Assembly: GCA_037481715.1 (NCBI GenBank)
Contig: JBBFLD010000001.1
Span: 310,001 to 374,000 of the forward strand
Source: Rosettibacter sp037481715
GTDB taxonomy: Bacteria > Bacteroidota > Ignavibacteria > Ignavibacteriales > Melioribacteraceae
Reading direction: 5' to 3'
DNA length: 64,000 nucleotides
Shown here piece by piece: positions 27,801 through 37,600 of this stretch. Position numbers and translations under genes: made by a program. The notes beneath the pieces were generated by a model that searched no databases, was not told the DNA's origin, and worked only from the letters and a program-made list of their open reading frames with translations. Position 1 is the first letter of the stretch; the number at the start of each line of letters is the position of its first letter.

Positions 27801-27962
27801 TTCATCAAATAATTCAAAAAAATTTTTTTGAGGAACGGCATCAGGTATAATTTTCCTGATTGCTGGATTTAATGCAATTATCTTTCCGTTCTTATCTATT
27901 ATCATATTCAAAAGTTCTTTATGAACTTTTGATGATGTTTTCCTATGTCTCAATTCTTCCAT
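24867..27962 (-). CDS. Multi-PAS hybrid histidine kinase with eroded ATPase domain and intact C-terminal receiver
   Basis: Cytoplasmic signalling protein of about 1031 residues with no membrane segment. In order: about five PAS-like domains (spread over residues 15-630), a dimerisation/phosphotransfer helix with the conserved His in FLSSMFHEILTPLNVIIG, a region where HATPase should be (about 730-885), and a receiver (about 915-1030) with acidic pair LYLED, phosphoacceptor Asp in FLIIDINLQ, IASTAY and the Lys of ISKPLL. The ATPase region lacks the N-box Asn (TLIGLIIKFALS), the DxGxG box (IRDTKNSINP) and the GxGxGL box (YGFSRFSMRLAKKL), so ATP binding looks lost. The start ATG at 27962 is preferred over TTG 27974. 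It is last in the polysaccharide gene run. Confidence 0.88.
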   Translation of the reverse strand: MEELRHRKTSSKVHKELLNMIIDKNGKIIALNPAIRKIIPDAVPQKNFFELFDEETVISLQRIFLDARKYEITGRDFVEIKTGDTKITYEFVFSPLKSESNIYFYIDILEQEQTDYKQNIDKFFIATSEIEKICSDKKIHSIINRIKLTFPFTFIEKAKIQKEINEIDEFFWLKDPSGKFILINEKYASSLGFTSSQLENKREEDYLPKYLVPLYHNINNYILNSSNAVIIEGSTPVTSSSNRNISIVQFPICDLENKVVAIIGFSQETEMKDKPSESFIWELLIKNLPVPALFLNPDNVIASFSDSFLSFLEVKSDILNKTLLQIFPKDFTEQIHNYILSPQKNALKFQYKFSDDEKLSLEITAQKIFSEGILSGTIILFIKKEVSEISAAQQPNVIDSLMQNVTEAMYIYDLENLKFLEVNDAALKLYGYKRNEFLNMDLTDLFAPEDIQTLIQSSESKTSISLSGPWRHKRSDGSSILININRIPIDYKNKKAHLNIVRDVTKEYEEKKRIQLFQSVYENTSDLIITTDRDGFIIDINDNVPKKIGYSKKELESRPLISLVSDEDRAKVNKSIFHSGILKPITLEVNLKRQSGDFSKANFIAVPIKNYQGEIESYSILIKIVEEPTREQEIKQLGEPAAGIDSAFLSSMFHEILTPLNVIIGFTQELWESIVSPSNEQKEAIDIIKDNQKILMQIMDNAIEYSVLLQKAVKLKPEQINLAATLEEIKNNLIKEIESNKKEIIFDKILSQLEFESDKQKFITLIGLIIKFALSITKESSLFISAYEKDVNNLVIAIRDTKNSINPLLLKGMTEVFSEEETTSRRNYGFSRFSMRLAKKLIELLSINIETIKKDGNDYEFALVFPKKFVLKENIGIDLEKPVITEQKQVIQTVEKFEKPIEKVQKELDLSQLSCLYLEDQIDSQILFKSQMKELKSIEVAPSLEAAMPLLKTKRFDFLIIDINLQGEYNGLDALRIIQKIPGYKNVPMIASTAYMQPGARDNFIAAGFTDFISKPLLKEKIVEILKRIYQ

Positions 27963-27974
27963 TCTAAAAACCAA

Positions 27975-29240
27975 TCAAGGTATTGAAATATAAATTGTAT
28001 TGGAATATGGTGTATAAATTCTGTTAGCTAATTTTTGTCGTACTCTGTAATAATAAGTTTTGCCGGATTGAACATTACCATCATTAAATGTAGTTGCATC
28101 AGCTTCGATTGTGCTGATTTCATTAAATTTACCATCACTGCCAATCTTTCTTTCAATTATTGTTCCTTTGGTTATTTGCAGTTTATCATTATTTGTCCAC
28201 TGTAATACCACTCCTGATGAATAATATCCAGAAAGATTTGTTGGACCTTCCACATCTGTATAAAATGTAGATATTGATGCTTCATTAGAATATCCACTCA
28301 TTGAATTAGAGGTGAAATAGGCTACTCTGTATTTATATGCCGTACTTGGTTGAACATTGGTGTCTTCATATTCAGTTTGATTTGGAGCTGCTATATCAAT
28401 TACTTCCCAGTTATTTGTATAAGGATTTGTCCTTTCAATTTTAAATCCGAGTTCATTTACAGCAAAATCGTTCCATTTCAAAATTACTAAACTTGCACCA
28501 ATTGCTTCTGCTTGAAGATTCCATTGTCCGCCAGGCAAACTTGAAGTTCCAACTTCGTTGCTAAATTCTGAAGGGCCTGTATCATTATAAGCTCTTACTT
28601 TATAGAAATAATCTACAAATGGAGAAATTCCGTCGTCAATTGTGCTGATCGTATTTGCAGGAAGAGTTTTAATTTTTCTATAAGTTCCTCCTCCGCCATC
28701 TTTACGCCATAGTTCAAAACCTTTTTCATTATTCGAATTATCATTCCATAATAATGTTGCTGAATAATCAGTTGTTTTTTTAATTATCAAGTTCGAAGGG
28801 GCAGCTGGAGGTTTATCCTTAACATAAATATTTTCCTGAACTTTGCTTTCCTTAGCTTTACCGGATTTATTATATACTTTTATAAAATATTTAATCCTGC
28901 TTCCTAAAAATGTAGAATCAATTTCAAGATAAATTTTAGGATTGGTGCCGTCATCATTTTGAACATATTTTTTTGTGAATTTATCATTTATATAAACTTC
29001 ATAAAATGATAAACCTTGTCCACCTGTTCCATCTGCTGCTTTATAATCAACCTCATTCTTTCCAATCATTATAGAATCGCCAGTTACTGGTTTTATAATT
29101 TCAATTGTTGGTGAAGCACTTTGTGATGAATCAGTTAAAGGTTCTACACAACTGATAAAAATCATTGCAACAAAAAACAAAGCAATCAGTATGTGCATTG
29201 TCTTATTTTGTATAAAAGTATTTTGAAGAAAATCTTTCAT
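27975..29240 (-). CDS. Lipoprotein with fibronectin type III-like domains
   Basis: Predicted envelope lipoprotein of 421 residues. A hydrophobic signal (ILIALFFVAMIFISC) ends in a lipobox-like FISC. An Ig-like domain (about 45-140) and three FN3-like domains follow (about 143-232, 238-325, 330-421); each has the Y-x-V-x-A or Y-x-Y-R-V motif near its end (YKVRAYN, YKYRVAYF, YYYRVRQ). No catalytic motif is seen. It may bind polysaccharide or protein at the surface. It sits between the PelA-like gene (35-nt gap) and the hybrid kinase, whose start it nearly abuts. Confidence 0.85.
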   Translation of the reverse strand: MKDFLQNTFIQNKTMHILIALFFVAMIFISCVEPLTDSSQSASPTIEIIKPVTGDSIMIGKNEVDYKAADGTGGQGLSFYEVYINDKFTKKYVQNDDGTNPKIYLEIDSTFLGSRIKYFIKVYNKSGKAKESKVQENIYVKDKPPAAPSNLIIKKTTDYSATLLWNDNSNNEKGFELWRKDGGGGTYRKIKTLPANTISTIDDGISPFVDYFYKVRAYNDTGPSEFSNEVGTSSLPGGQWNLQAEAIGASLVILKWNDFAVNELGFKIERTNPYTNNWEVIDIAAPNQTEYEDTNVQPSTAYKYRVAYFTSNSMSGYSNEASISTFYTDVEGPTNLSGYYSSGVVLQWTNNDKLQITKGTIIERKIGSDGKFNEISTIEADATTFNDGNVQSGKTYYYRVRQKLANRIYTPYSNTIYISIP

Positions 29241-29275
29241 AGCATTTTATTTTAACTAAAAATTTCTTTCAATAT

Positions 29276-31174
29276 TCAATCTACATTTTCAAAATCTATA
29301 AGTAAAGAGCGAGTTTCGTGCGGTTCCATTTTATCGAGATAAAAATTAATAACCTGCCCATCTTTGCTTATTTCGAATTTGGGAATTGGAGTATTAATTA
29401 TATCTGTAGAAATATCAATGTTCTTAACTTTTTTGTTCAGATTTACTTCAACAACAAGATTTTCTGCTTTTAAGTCGCTCGGATTAGTAAACTCAACAGA
29501 AATTCTTCTTTTGCTTCTTGCTTCGTATCGAATTTCTACCTGTTGACGTTTTTTCCACCATGACTGAAGTTCTGAAAGTGTGGTTATCCACATTTTTTTG
29601 CTTTTTGCATATCTCAAAATATCTCTCACAACTGAAATATAATCAGGCTGGAGTTGATATTCTGTATGAACTTTGAAAACATATAAGCCGCCTTCAAACA
29701 AAATTCTGTCAACATCTTCTTCATAAGTATATCTTTGAAAATCAACATTCGTAAGCCCATATTTTTTGACTACTTCATAATCATCTCTTGCAGTTTTAGT
29801 GATTATCATAATTTGTTTATTATTTCTTACTCTCATTTCTGGAACAGACCTGTCAGTAAGAGAATCAGTTACAAGGAAATCAATATTATATGCTGCCATT
29901 GCTTGAAGTGTATTATCATTGTAATAACCATACAATGGCATAATAGCTCTAATTTCTTTACCAGAAATTTTTTGCAAAGTATCTTTGGCAATCTTTAAGT
30001 TTAGAAATTGAGTTTCTTTATTAAAAAGTTCGTTCACTGTATCTTCTGGAAATTCTATGTAACCTATATCAACTATAGCACCAATATCCCCGAGTTTAGC
30101 CAGTGATTTTATAAGATTAGCATTTTTAGCTGCTAAATTTGGGTCAACAAAAAATGTTGCAGGAAATTGCTTCAAATCAATTATATTTTTTAGAAGATTT
30201 ATATTGCTAATATTTTGTGTTAAAGTTGGAATAAAAATTAATGCAGCATCATAATCAAGTGGCCAATCTTTAACATAGGCAGTAGGTTGATAAGTTAACC
30301 AGTTCAAAGAATTATTAAATAATTTTTCGAAGTAAACAAAATCTTTTTGAACCCCTAAAACTGAATTCAATTCAAATCCATACCAGACAAATCTTCCTTT
30401 TCCATAAGTTCCGTATGCAATTCCAGCACTTTTTTGAATTTCTTCTCGAACCAATCCAGCTTCTCTTCTGAAATCATACCAGAAACTAACTTGAGTTGTG
30501 CGAGGCTCAAGAACTTCAGCATAAATTGGTCTATCCCATGTTGCAATTTTAAGAGCATAACCTGTAGGTATTCCAGCAGTAAGTGGCAAATTTCCTCTTA
30601 GTGTATGGACTTTATAAGTTTCTTCTGGTTTAATTTCTTTATTGAATTTTAAGCCAAAAACTTCTGTGAAAAAATCCCAGCCGCGCCATTTGCCTTCATC
30701 AGAATAAGTTGCTGGTCCACCAGTTACAAATAAACTACCACCATTTTCTAAATATTTTTTTAATTGAACAAGTTGTTTATCGCTCAAAGATTTGGAGCCT
30801 GGGAGAACAATTAGTTTATAATCCAAGTGCTCACCTAATTCAATTACTTGGTCGGAAATAATATCATAATTCATTTTGGAATTTTTAATAAATCTTTTCC
30901 AAGTATCAATATTATCTTTGAGCCAAGTGCTGCCGGCAGGCAACATATTTTCTGTGTATTGAGAATAGAGAATTGCAACTTTTTTAGTTTTTAAATCACC
31001 GCTGATTAATTTTAAGTTTTCTTTGGTGGGTAGTATTTCTTTTAGTTCATAACTTCCATAAATATTTTTTACTATCAATAAAAAAACGAGTATCCCTGTA
31101 ATAAGAAGAACAAGACCACTTAAAAAGATTATCAAATAATTAACTCTCAAACCTCTGTTTTCAATTACCGCCAC
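29276..31174 (-). CDS. PelA-like membrane protein: GATase-like domain, catalytically dead deacetylase domain, C-terminal beta domain
   Basis: One membrane segment (about 13-36) anchors a periplasmic protein of 632 residues. Residues about 62-290 look like a class I glutamine amidotransferase-like (ThuA-like) domain (KLIVLPGSKSLSDKQ, GGSLFVTGGPATY). Residues about 305-545 follow the polysaccharide deacetylase (NodB) pattern (FPATFFVDPNLAAKN, IRAIMPLYGYYNDNTLQAM) but lack the metal-binding Asp (IFIPTL instead of a DD motif) and the HxxxH histidines (GAIVDIGYIE). A beta-sandwich follows to the end. Known PelA proteins have a similar reductase-like, deacetylase and carbohydrate-binding order. The GTG start at 31174 overlaps the upstream gene by 10 nt and is uncertain. 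Confidence 0.75.
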   Translation of the reverse strand: MAVIENRGLRVNYLIIFLSGLVLLITGILVFLLIVKNIYGSYELKEILPTKENLKLISGDLKTKKVAILYSQYTENMLPAGSTWLKDNIDTWKRFIKNSKMNYDIISDQVIELGEHLDYKLIVLPGSKSLSDKQLVQLKKYLENGGSLFVTGGPATYSDEGKWRGWDFFTEVFGLKFNKEIKPEETYKVHTLRGNLPLTAGIPTGYALKIATWDRPIYAEVLEPRTTQVSFWYDFRREAGLVREEIQKSAGIAYGTYGKGRFVWYGFELNSVLGVQKDFVYFEKLFNNSLNWLTYQPTAYVKDWPLDYDAALIFIPTLTQNISNINLLKNIIDLKQFPATFFVDPNLAAKNANLIKSLAKLGDIGAIVDIGYIEFPEDTVNELFNKETQFLNLKIAKDTLQKISGKEIRAIMPLYGYYNDNTLQAMAAYNIDFLVTDSLTDRSVPEMRVRNNKQIMIITKTARDDYEVVKKYGLTNVDFQRYTYEEDVDRILFEGGLYVFKVHTEYQLQPDYISVVRDILRYAKSKKMWITTLSELQSWWKKRQQVEIRYEARSKRRISVEFTNPSDLKAENLVVEVNLNKKVKNIDISTDIINTPIPKFEISKDGQVINFYLDKMEPHETRSLLIDFENVD

Positions 31175-31659
31175 CTAAGATTATCCTCTTGTTTTTTCTC
31201 TTGTTTAACAGGCTCTTCATAACCTTCACCTGTATACCTAACAAATTTTCTTTTTGGAGAAAAGCGTTCTGCAACTGAACCTGAAATTTGTTCATCTGTT
31301 CTGCGTTGAAATTCTTCCCCTTGATATTGACGAGGAGCTGAGCCAACAAAGGTTGGGCGCAGTTCAGGACCTTTTGATTCTTCTTGTTCATAAGGAGAAG
31401 GTCTCTGATATTCATAGCCAAATTCTTGTTGAGGTTGAACAACTTCATAGGTTCTTCTACCCGGGGCTGCGGCTCTTTGCTCTGCTCCTAACGGAGCGGG
31501 TGCAATTAATTCTGCAGGTATAGCAGCTGGTTGTGGAGCCTGTGCAGTTATTCCTTTTCTTTCTCTAACTTTATATAGAATATATGCACCTACTGCCAGA
31601 ATAAATGTCGAAACTGTGGCAACGAGAATTATTAATGATAATATTGGAATTAATTCCAT
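31165..31659 (-). CDS. Small single-pass membrane protein, unknown function
   Basis: Not recognised. The 164-residue protein has one N-terminal membrane helix (ILSLIILVATVSTFILAVGA, about 6-28), then a Pro/Ala/Gln- and Glu-rich soluble tail that looks disordered (APQPAAIPAELIAPAPLGAE; QRPSPYEQEESKGPELRP). GAGGTAGAAA before the ATG is a clear ribosome site. The gene overlaps the PelA-like gene by 10 nt and follows the GT2 gene by 18 nt, so it is cotranscribed with polysaccharide genes and may scaffold the synthase. Confidence 0.75.
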   Translation of the reverse strand: MELIPILSLIILVATVSTFILAVGAYILYKVRERKGITAQAPQPAAIPAELIAPAPLGAEQRAAAPGRRTYEVVQPQQEFGYEYQRPSPYEQEESKGPELRPTFVGSAPRQYQGEEFQRRTDEQISGSVAERFSPKRKFVRYTGEGYEEPVKQEKKQEDNLRWR

Positions 31660-31677
31660 TTTCTACCTCATAAAATA

Positions 31678-33102
31678 TTACTTAAATGCTTTGATACCTT
31701 GTGTTGATTCTATAGCTGGTGTTCCTATTCTTTCCAATTTTCCCCATGTCATTCTGATTCCTATAAATTCTTCTATAGTTGCCATTGCTTTTGTTACATC
31801 TATCAGTAAAATAAAAAATATCCTGTAAATAATCGCAAATGGGACCAAGCGAAATTCTTCTCTTTCAGCTGCTACACAATATACTGCAGACATTAAATCG
31901 AGAACTGCTATACCAACCCACCATAAAAACAATGTAATATGAATTCCATAAATCAATGCAATAATTATGAAGTAAAGATTAACAAAGATATTCATTGCAG
32001 GCCAGATTAAAGCTTCATAAAACATTGACCATAATATAAAACTATTCCCAAAGTTAAGTGTAGGATTATATAAATATCTTTTATGTTTTCTAATTGCCTG
32101 CAAAATTCCACGCGTCCAGCGATATCTTTGTTTCAAGAGCTGATAAATTGTAGCCGGTGCTTCTGTATAAGCTATAGCATTAGGCTCATAAATAATTTTC
32201 CAGCCCTTAGCAAGTATTTTAAGTGTTATATCTGCATCTTCTGCATAAGTATCACTTGAATAAAAGCCAGCATCACGTAATGCTGATTTTCGAAAAACTC
32301 CAATGGGCCCTGGAATTATATTCACCATCTGTAAAAATCCCTGTGCACTTCTTGCTAAATTTAATCCTTCTAAATATTCAAGCGCCTGTAAATCTGTTAA
32401 AATTTTTTTTCTGTTTTGTACTTTTACATTACCGGCTACAGCTCCAACAGTCGGGTCAACAAAATGTCTCATGGCTGCTCGTAAAGTATCAGGTGTTAAT
32501 TGAGAATCTCCATCCATGCACAGAACAAACTGAGCTTCTGAATATTGAATGCCTGCATTTAATGCTTTAGCCTTTCCACCATTTGGTTTATTGATTAAAG
32601 AAATTTTTACCAAACTTGTTTTTCCTTTATGGTAGCCTACAAGTGATTCTCCAACTTCAGCTGTATTATCAGTTGAGCCATCATTAACTATAATAATTTC
32701 ATAATTAGGATAATCAAGATTAAGAAGTGACTCAATTGAATTCTTTAATATTTTCCCTTCATTATAAACTGGGACAATTATCGATACAAATGGATAATAA
32801 CCCGGCTTGCTAAGAACCGTATATCTTGTATTATAAAAATATGCCATAAACAAAATTCCAAAATACCTAAACAAAAGTATAAACAAGAAAATAACAAGTG
32901 AAACTATGGATGAATAAACAAATAATCCGCTCCATGTCAAAATAGTAAGAGGCATTGTTACAATAATTGTGATAATCAATAATACAGACAAAAAACCGGA
33001 TACAATTATAGTTCTTAATTTTTCCTTAGCCTCGTTTCTCTTTGGAGGTTTTAGTTCACGATTATCTAAGGCAATCTGATATTTTAATAAATCTTTATCC
33101 AT
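31678..33102 (-). CDS. Processive family 2 glycosyltransferase (polysaccharide synthase, PgaC/BcsA-like)
   Basis: Inner-membrane synthase that polymerises a nucleotide sugar on the cytoplasmic face and probably translocates the chain. Two or three helices (about 30-95) precede the catalytic domain: VSIIVPVYNEGKILKNSIES, NDGSTDNT, CMDGDSQL (DxD), YAEDADITL (base, ED) and QRYRWTRGIL (QxxRW, processive enzyme mark). Three or four helices follow (about 350-445). At 474 residues it has no PilZ domain, so any cyclic-di-GMP control would need a separate protein. No BcsB-like gene is adjacent. Product could be poly-GlcNAc, glucan or another beta-linked polymer. Confidence 0.9.
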   Translation of the reverse strand: MDKDLLKYQIALDNRELKPPKRNEAKEKLRTIIVSGFLSVLLIITIIVTMPLTILTWSGLFVYSSIVSLVIFLFILLFRYFGILFMAYFYNTRYTVLSKPGYYPFVSIIVPVYNEGKILKNSIESLLNLDYPNYEIIIVNDGSTDNTAEVGESLVGYHKGKTSLVKISLINKPNGGKAKALNAGIQYSEAQFVLCMDGDSQLTPDTLRAAMRHFVDPTVGAVAGNVKVQNRKKILTDLQALEYLEGLNLARSAQGFLQMVNIIPGPIGVFRKSALRDAGFYSSDTYAEDADITLKILAKGWKIIYEPNAIAYTEAPATIYQLLKQRYRWTRGILQAIRKHKRYLYNPTLNFGNSFILWSMFYEALIWPAMNIFVNLYFIIIALIYGIHITLFLWWVGIAVLDLMSAVYCVAAEREEFRLVPFAIIYRIFFILLIDVTKAMATIEEFIGIRMTWGKLERIGTPAIESTQGIKAFK

Positions 33103-33368
33103 AAAAATCTATTATTAGCATAGATTAATAAACAAAACAAATGCCAGCTAAAAAACTTTTATTTCACTCAGTTTTCAAATAAAAAAATTTTCTTGTTACC
33201 TCAACAAAATACACATTAAGCTAAGCTGCCTCATATTCATACAATTGGCAGTTGAATATAATTGATTATTTAAACTATTGCAAGAAAATAAGTTATTAGA
33301 AGAACTTAAAAGATTGGTGTAAGTGAATGAAATTAGTTCATCAGTGAATAATGATAATATCTATAAAT
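33103..33368. other. Intergenic region before the GT2 gene
   Basis: 266 nt with no credible gene. It probably carries the promoter of the GT2 run of genes (minus strand) and the 3' end of the upstream SGNH transcript, but no clear hairpin or promoter boxes could be picked out. Confidence 0.3.
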
Positions 33369-34616
33369 TTATTTTTCTTTATTGAATGCATCCATTATCG
33401 CATCAAAAAGAAGTTGAGCTACTCTTTTGCCGCCTGTTGGAGTAAAATGAGAAAAATCTTTCAATGCCATCGGAGGATTTGCATTTACCCACTCACTCAT
33501 TGAATTCTGACCGCCCATTGCTTCCCATAAATTCCAGAATGCAATTTTTGATTTATCAACAATTCGTTTTTGTGCAGAAAGTAAAAGTGAAACATCTGGA
33601 TTAGTAATAAACTTATTCCCAATTTTCATTGTCTTGTCACCAACTCCAACCAATATTATACCTGCATTTGGAAAACATTTTCTTAAGTAATCTATAACTG
33701 AAATCATTTTATTTTCATAATAATTAAAGATTTCTTTGTTTGGTGCATTAACATTTGCACCATATGTTAAGATGATTAATGAGTAGTCTGAATACTTTTG
33801 AAAATCTTTCAACACATTTTCAGAAATATTCAACAAAGATACACCTGAATTTCCTGGCATCGGAAAATTATCAACATAAACACCGTTACCACTTTCTAAA
33901 CTAATTCCATAAAAATATGGAGCTTTGCCGGAAATAAATTTCATTTCAAAAGATTTTCCAGCAACATTCAAATCTATTTTTAATTCTTTGAGAGAATTTC
34001 CTTCTTCTAAACTTACCTCAACAGCTTTCCCATTATTTATTTTGTATTGAATAACAGAATTCTTTGCATTGCTGTAATAAATTTTAACTGTGTTAAAACT
34101 ATTTGTTGATTTTAGATTATCTGTGGTTTCATATTTTACCCAGCTGTTGACTTTTGGAATAGCCACTGCTCCACTTATTCCAAGAGGTAAATTATCTGGA
34201 TTTCTTGTTATGATTGATGCGTAAGTCCAATCATCAGAATAAGAATGATTGATACTTGTTTTCATCTTAATGTCATTCGATACAATCGATAAATATCCAA
34301 TTCCTTTGCCGCCAAATTTTTCTTGAAAATATTCTCTTAAATATTCTGTAATAATATCACCTTGAATTAAAGAGTCGCCATAATGTGCAATTCTAATAAC
34401 TTGATTTTTGGAATTCTTTAATGCATTAAAAAAATATTTCAGTTGTTCTACATTACCGCTCAGTGGGACAAATTTACCTAATGTTTTTTGTGATGTTACA
34501 AATGTGTTATCTGTTTTTTCTTCTGCATCAAAAATTTTGAAATAGTAATTATCACTTGCATAAGTGTTTAGTGAGATTAGAATAAAAATTACGACAATTA
34601 AGAATCTATTCAACAT
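33369..34616 (-). CDS. Secreted SGNH/GDSL hydrolase-family protein
   Basis: Exported protein of 415 residues with an N-terminal signal peptide (RFLIVVIFILISLNTYA). The SGNH blocks are present: RIAHYGDSLIQGD (nucleophile Ser), MPGNSGVSL (Gly block), LTYGANVN (Asn block) and DFSHFTPTGGK (Asp and His). The domain is split by a beta-rich insertion (about 150-245). The family includes esterases and the O-acetyl transferases or esterases that modify exopolysaccharides. Between the exporter and synthase genes, polymer acylation or deacylation is the natural guess, but not proved. AGGAAGG precedes the ATG. Confidence 0.83.
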   Translation of the reverse strand: MLNRFLIVVIFILISLNTYASDNYYFKIFDAEEKTDNTFVTSQKTLGKFVPLSGNVEQLKYFFNALKNSKNQVIRIAHYGDSLIQGDIITEYLREYFQEKFGGKGIGYLSIVSNDIKMKTSINHSYSDDWTYASIITRNPDNLPLGISGAVAIPKVNSWVKYETTDNLKSTNSFNTVKIYYSNAKNSVIQYKINNGKAVEVSLEEGNSLKELKIDLNVAGKSFEMKFISGKAPYFYGISLESGNGVYVDNFPMPGNSGVSLLNISENVLKDFQKYSDYSLIILTYGANVNAPNKEIFNYYENKMISVIDYLRKCFPNAGIILVGVGDKTMKIGNKFITNPDVSLLLSAQKRIVDKSKIAFWNLWEAMGGQNSMSEWVNANPPMALKDFSHFTPTGGKRVAQLLFDAIMDAFNKEK

Positions 34617-34654
34617 ATAAGCCCTTCCTGTTTAGAAAATTTTTAGAAAATAAA

Positions 34655-37600
34655 TTAAAAAATATTCCAGTATAATGAAAAAGATGTTGAAAATGACTGA
34701 TAGACAGAATCGAAACGATAGCTATTTGAAAATCCAACTCTTCCATTTACGCTTAAAGTTTTCAAAGGATTATAACTTGCATCTATAAAATACTCACTTA
34801 CAAAAAAATCAATTGCAGGCACATAACCAATTTTTCCAAATAAATTTAATTTTAGCCCGCTTTTATGAAGCCATTTATATTCACCCCAGAGACTGTGAGA
34901 AATAAAATTTTGAGGAGAATAGTACAAAGAAGATACATAAGCAAAATCTGCAAAGTAGTATTCGTATCCAATTATACCGTTTTCAAAAAATTTTCTACCA
35001 ACTCTTAAGAGCAAATCATTGCCTTCATTTTTATCTGACACATTATAATAACTATAATTAATTATAAACTGCAGCTGATTGTTATGAAGATAAGAGCCAT
35101 TGACTCTGTAAATTTCAGCTTTCAATCTCGTATTCATAAGATAAGGTGAATACAAAATTAATCTCGCATCGTTATTTTCATAATATCCGCTTAATAATAA
35201 TTCATCCTGCTTTTCATATTTAACAACGGCAGTTCCAATATTTTTATTTTTCTCTCCAAGAATATTTAAGATTCCATAGCTAAGCGAAGCTGATAAATTT
35301 TTTATAATGTATAGTGATAAAATTCCTTTTAATGCATGAAAATCTTTTGTAACAATTTTATTGTTAATTCTTACATTTTGATACGAACCGCCAAGACTTA
35401 AGAATCCAATAAATCCTCCATCCATGTTCAAGCCGTAGCTCCATAATCTAAAACTTTGATTATCACCATAAAAATTTGAAAATGGCGATAAGCCAATATT
35501 TGTCGGGATAATAATATTTTTAATCACATAAATTCCTTTTTTAAAACCATAAGGCGGAATCCAGCTAAGTCGCTGCTTAATAATTTTTATATCTGATGTA
35601 TCTTTAGTCACATCAAGCAAATCATCATAAATATCCTCAGCTTTACCCCATCTGTTCTGCAATGCATATGCATCTGCAAGATATAATCTTTGCTGATTTA
35701 TTTTTTTTATCATTGCTTCATCATTAATCTTTTTCAATAATTCATCAAATATTTTTTCTGCACGGTCTAATTCTTTTGTTTTAATGTAAGAACTTCCCAA
35801 TGTGATTAGTTTTTCATTAAGAAGACTTAGCTCTTCTGAAGTTTTCAAACTATCTTTCAGTGATTGATAAATTGAATCAGCTTTGCCAGGTAATCCCACA
35901 ATGCTAAATGCATTTGCTAAATCCATTTTTGAATTAATATCGATTGAATCAATTCTGCTTAATTTTTCCAACTCTTCAACTGCTTTTAAACTATCTTTGT
36001 TGAGGAAATAAGCATTAGCTCGTTGAAGTGCAATTTTAAAATCAAATTCATCTGACAGCAGTTTATCATATATTTCAATTGTTTTGGGATAATCTTCTGC
36101 GCATGTTAAAATATTTGCATATTCGATTAATTCATCTCTTGATGGTCCAGTTCTTTTAGAAAAATATTCTTCATATTTAGTTCTTGCATCACTACAATTT
36201 CCTTCCATAAAAAGTTTTTCAGCTTCAGCGCGAATTTCAAATACTTTTGTTTCTTCATAAGCAGATAAATGAAGTTCATAATTACTTTCTGCACTAACAA
36301 CTTCTGGATTACTTGGGTCAATTTCTTTTGCAATGTCAAGATACTTTTTTGCTTCCGGAAAATTCTTTTTCCATGCATACAAAGACACAAGCGACAAATA
36401 TGCCGGCAATTCTTTAGGTCTATTTTTAATTACATTCAATAAATATTTTTCTGCAAGGTCTAAATCAAGAACTGTCCACACAGCAATTTGAGCTCTTAAT
36501 AATTGATAATCCAAATTTTCCGGATCAAGTTCCAAAAGTTTGTTTATTTGTGCTATAGCTTTTTCCCACTCATAATTCCATGCACAATATTTTGCATATA
36601 AGAACCTTACATCAAGATCTTCATTTTCAGATTTGTCTTTAAGGTATTCTGTTAATACTTCAATTGCATTATCATAATAAAGAAGATTTGCATAAGTCTG
36701 AGCAAGTTTAATAACAGCTTCTTTGTTATTAGGATTTTCTTTTAGCATTCCAGTATAAAGTTCGATATTTGAGTTGTAAGTGCTGTCACGATACGCAGTT
36801 ACTTTTTGATAAAGAGATTTAAATTCCTCATCATCAGCATATTTATTTTGAAGATATTGAAGCTGCTGGAATGCTTCTTCATATCGATTGGCTGAAATTA
36901 ATTCCTTAATTAAAGCAAATCTAATTTTATCGTCATTTGGATTTCGTTTTAACTCTCTATAATATCTATCGATTGGATAAACATATTCAAAAGACCTTGG
37001 TTGATATTGAAGCAAATATGCTTGATTTCTTGCAATATCCAAACCGTCCTGAGCTTCCTTAAAAAAAGGTTTTATATCAAGTGCTTTTTGAAAAGCATTT
37101 TCTGCAATTTTATATTTTCCCAGCCATAGTGTAAAATAACCATAACGGCTCCATAATCTCCAATCGTCAGGATATCGTTCTACATATTTTTTCAAAATTC
37201 TTTCACCTTTTGTGATTGAACCAGTTTTAGCAAGAATTTCTGTATATCTGATTATTTCATCTGGTGATGCATTATCATCTCTTTTCAAATATTCATCATA
37301 CCATAGTTCGGCATTATCCCACTCTTCAAGCCATCTGTAAGCTTTGCCAATTTCAAGATAATTGAATGGGTAATTTGGGTCGATTGCAATATCTCTCTTA
37401 TGCCCTTCAATTTTTTGATAAAGTTGTTGATGCCAAACTGAAATAACTCGATTCAAATCTACTTTTATTTGTTCATTTTTGGGGTCAAGTCTTTCTGCCC
37501 TTCTTAAATCAAGCACTGCATATTGATATTGTATTGTTTTTTCATAACAAAGCCCTCTAAGATGATAGCCTTCAGCAAGTTGAGGATTTGCAGAAATAAA

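Noticed and set aside
31161..31448. A 95-codon open frame on the minus strand inside the small membrane-protein gene
   Set aside because: Shadow frame; the overlapping 164-codon frame has the ribosome site and a signal-anchor helix.
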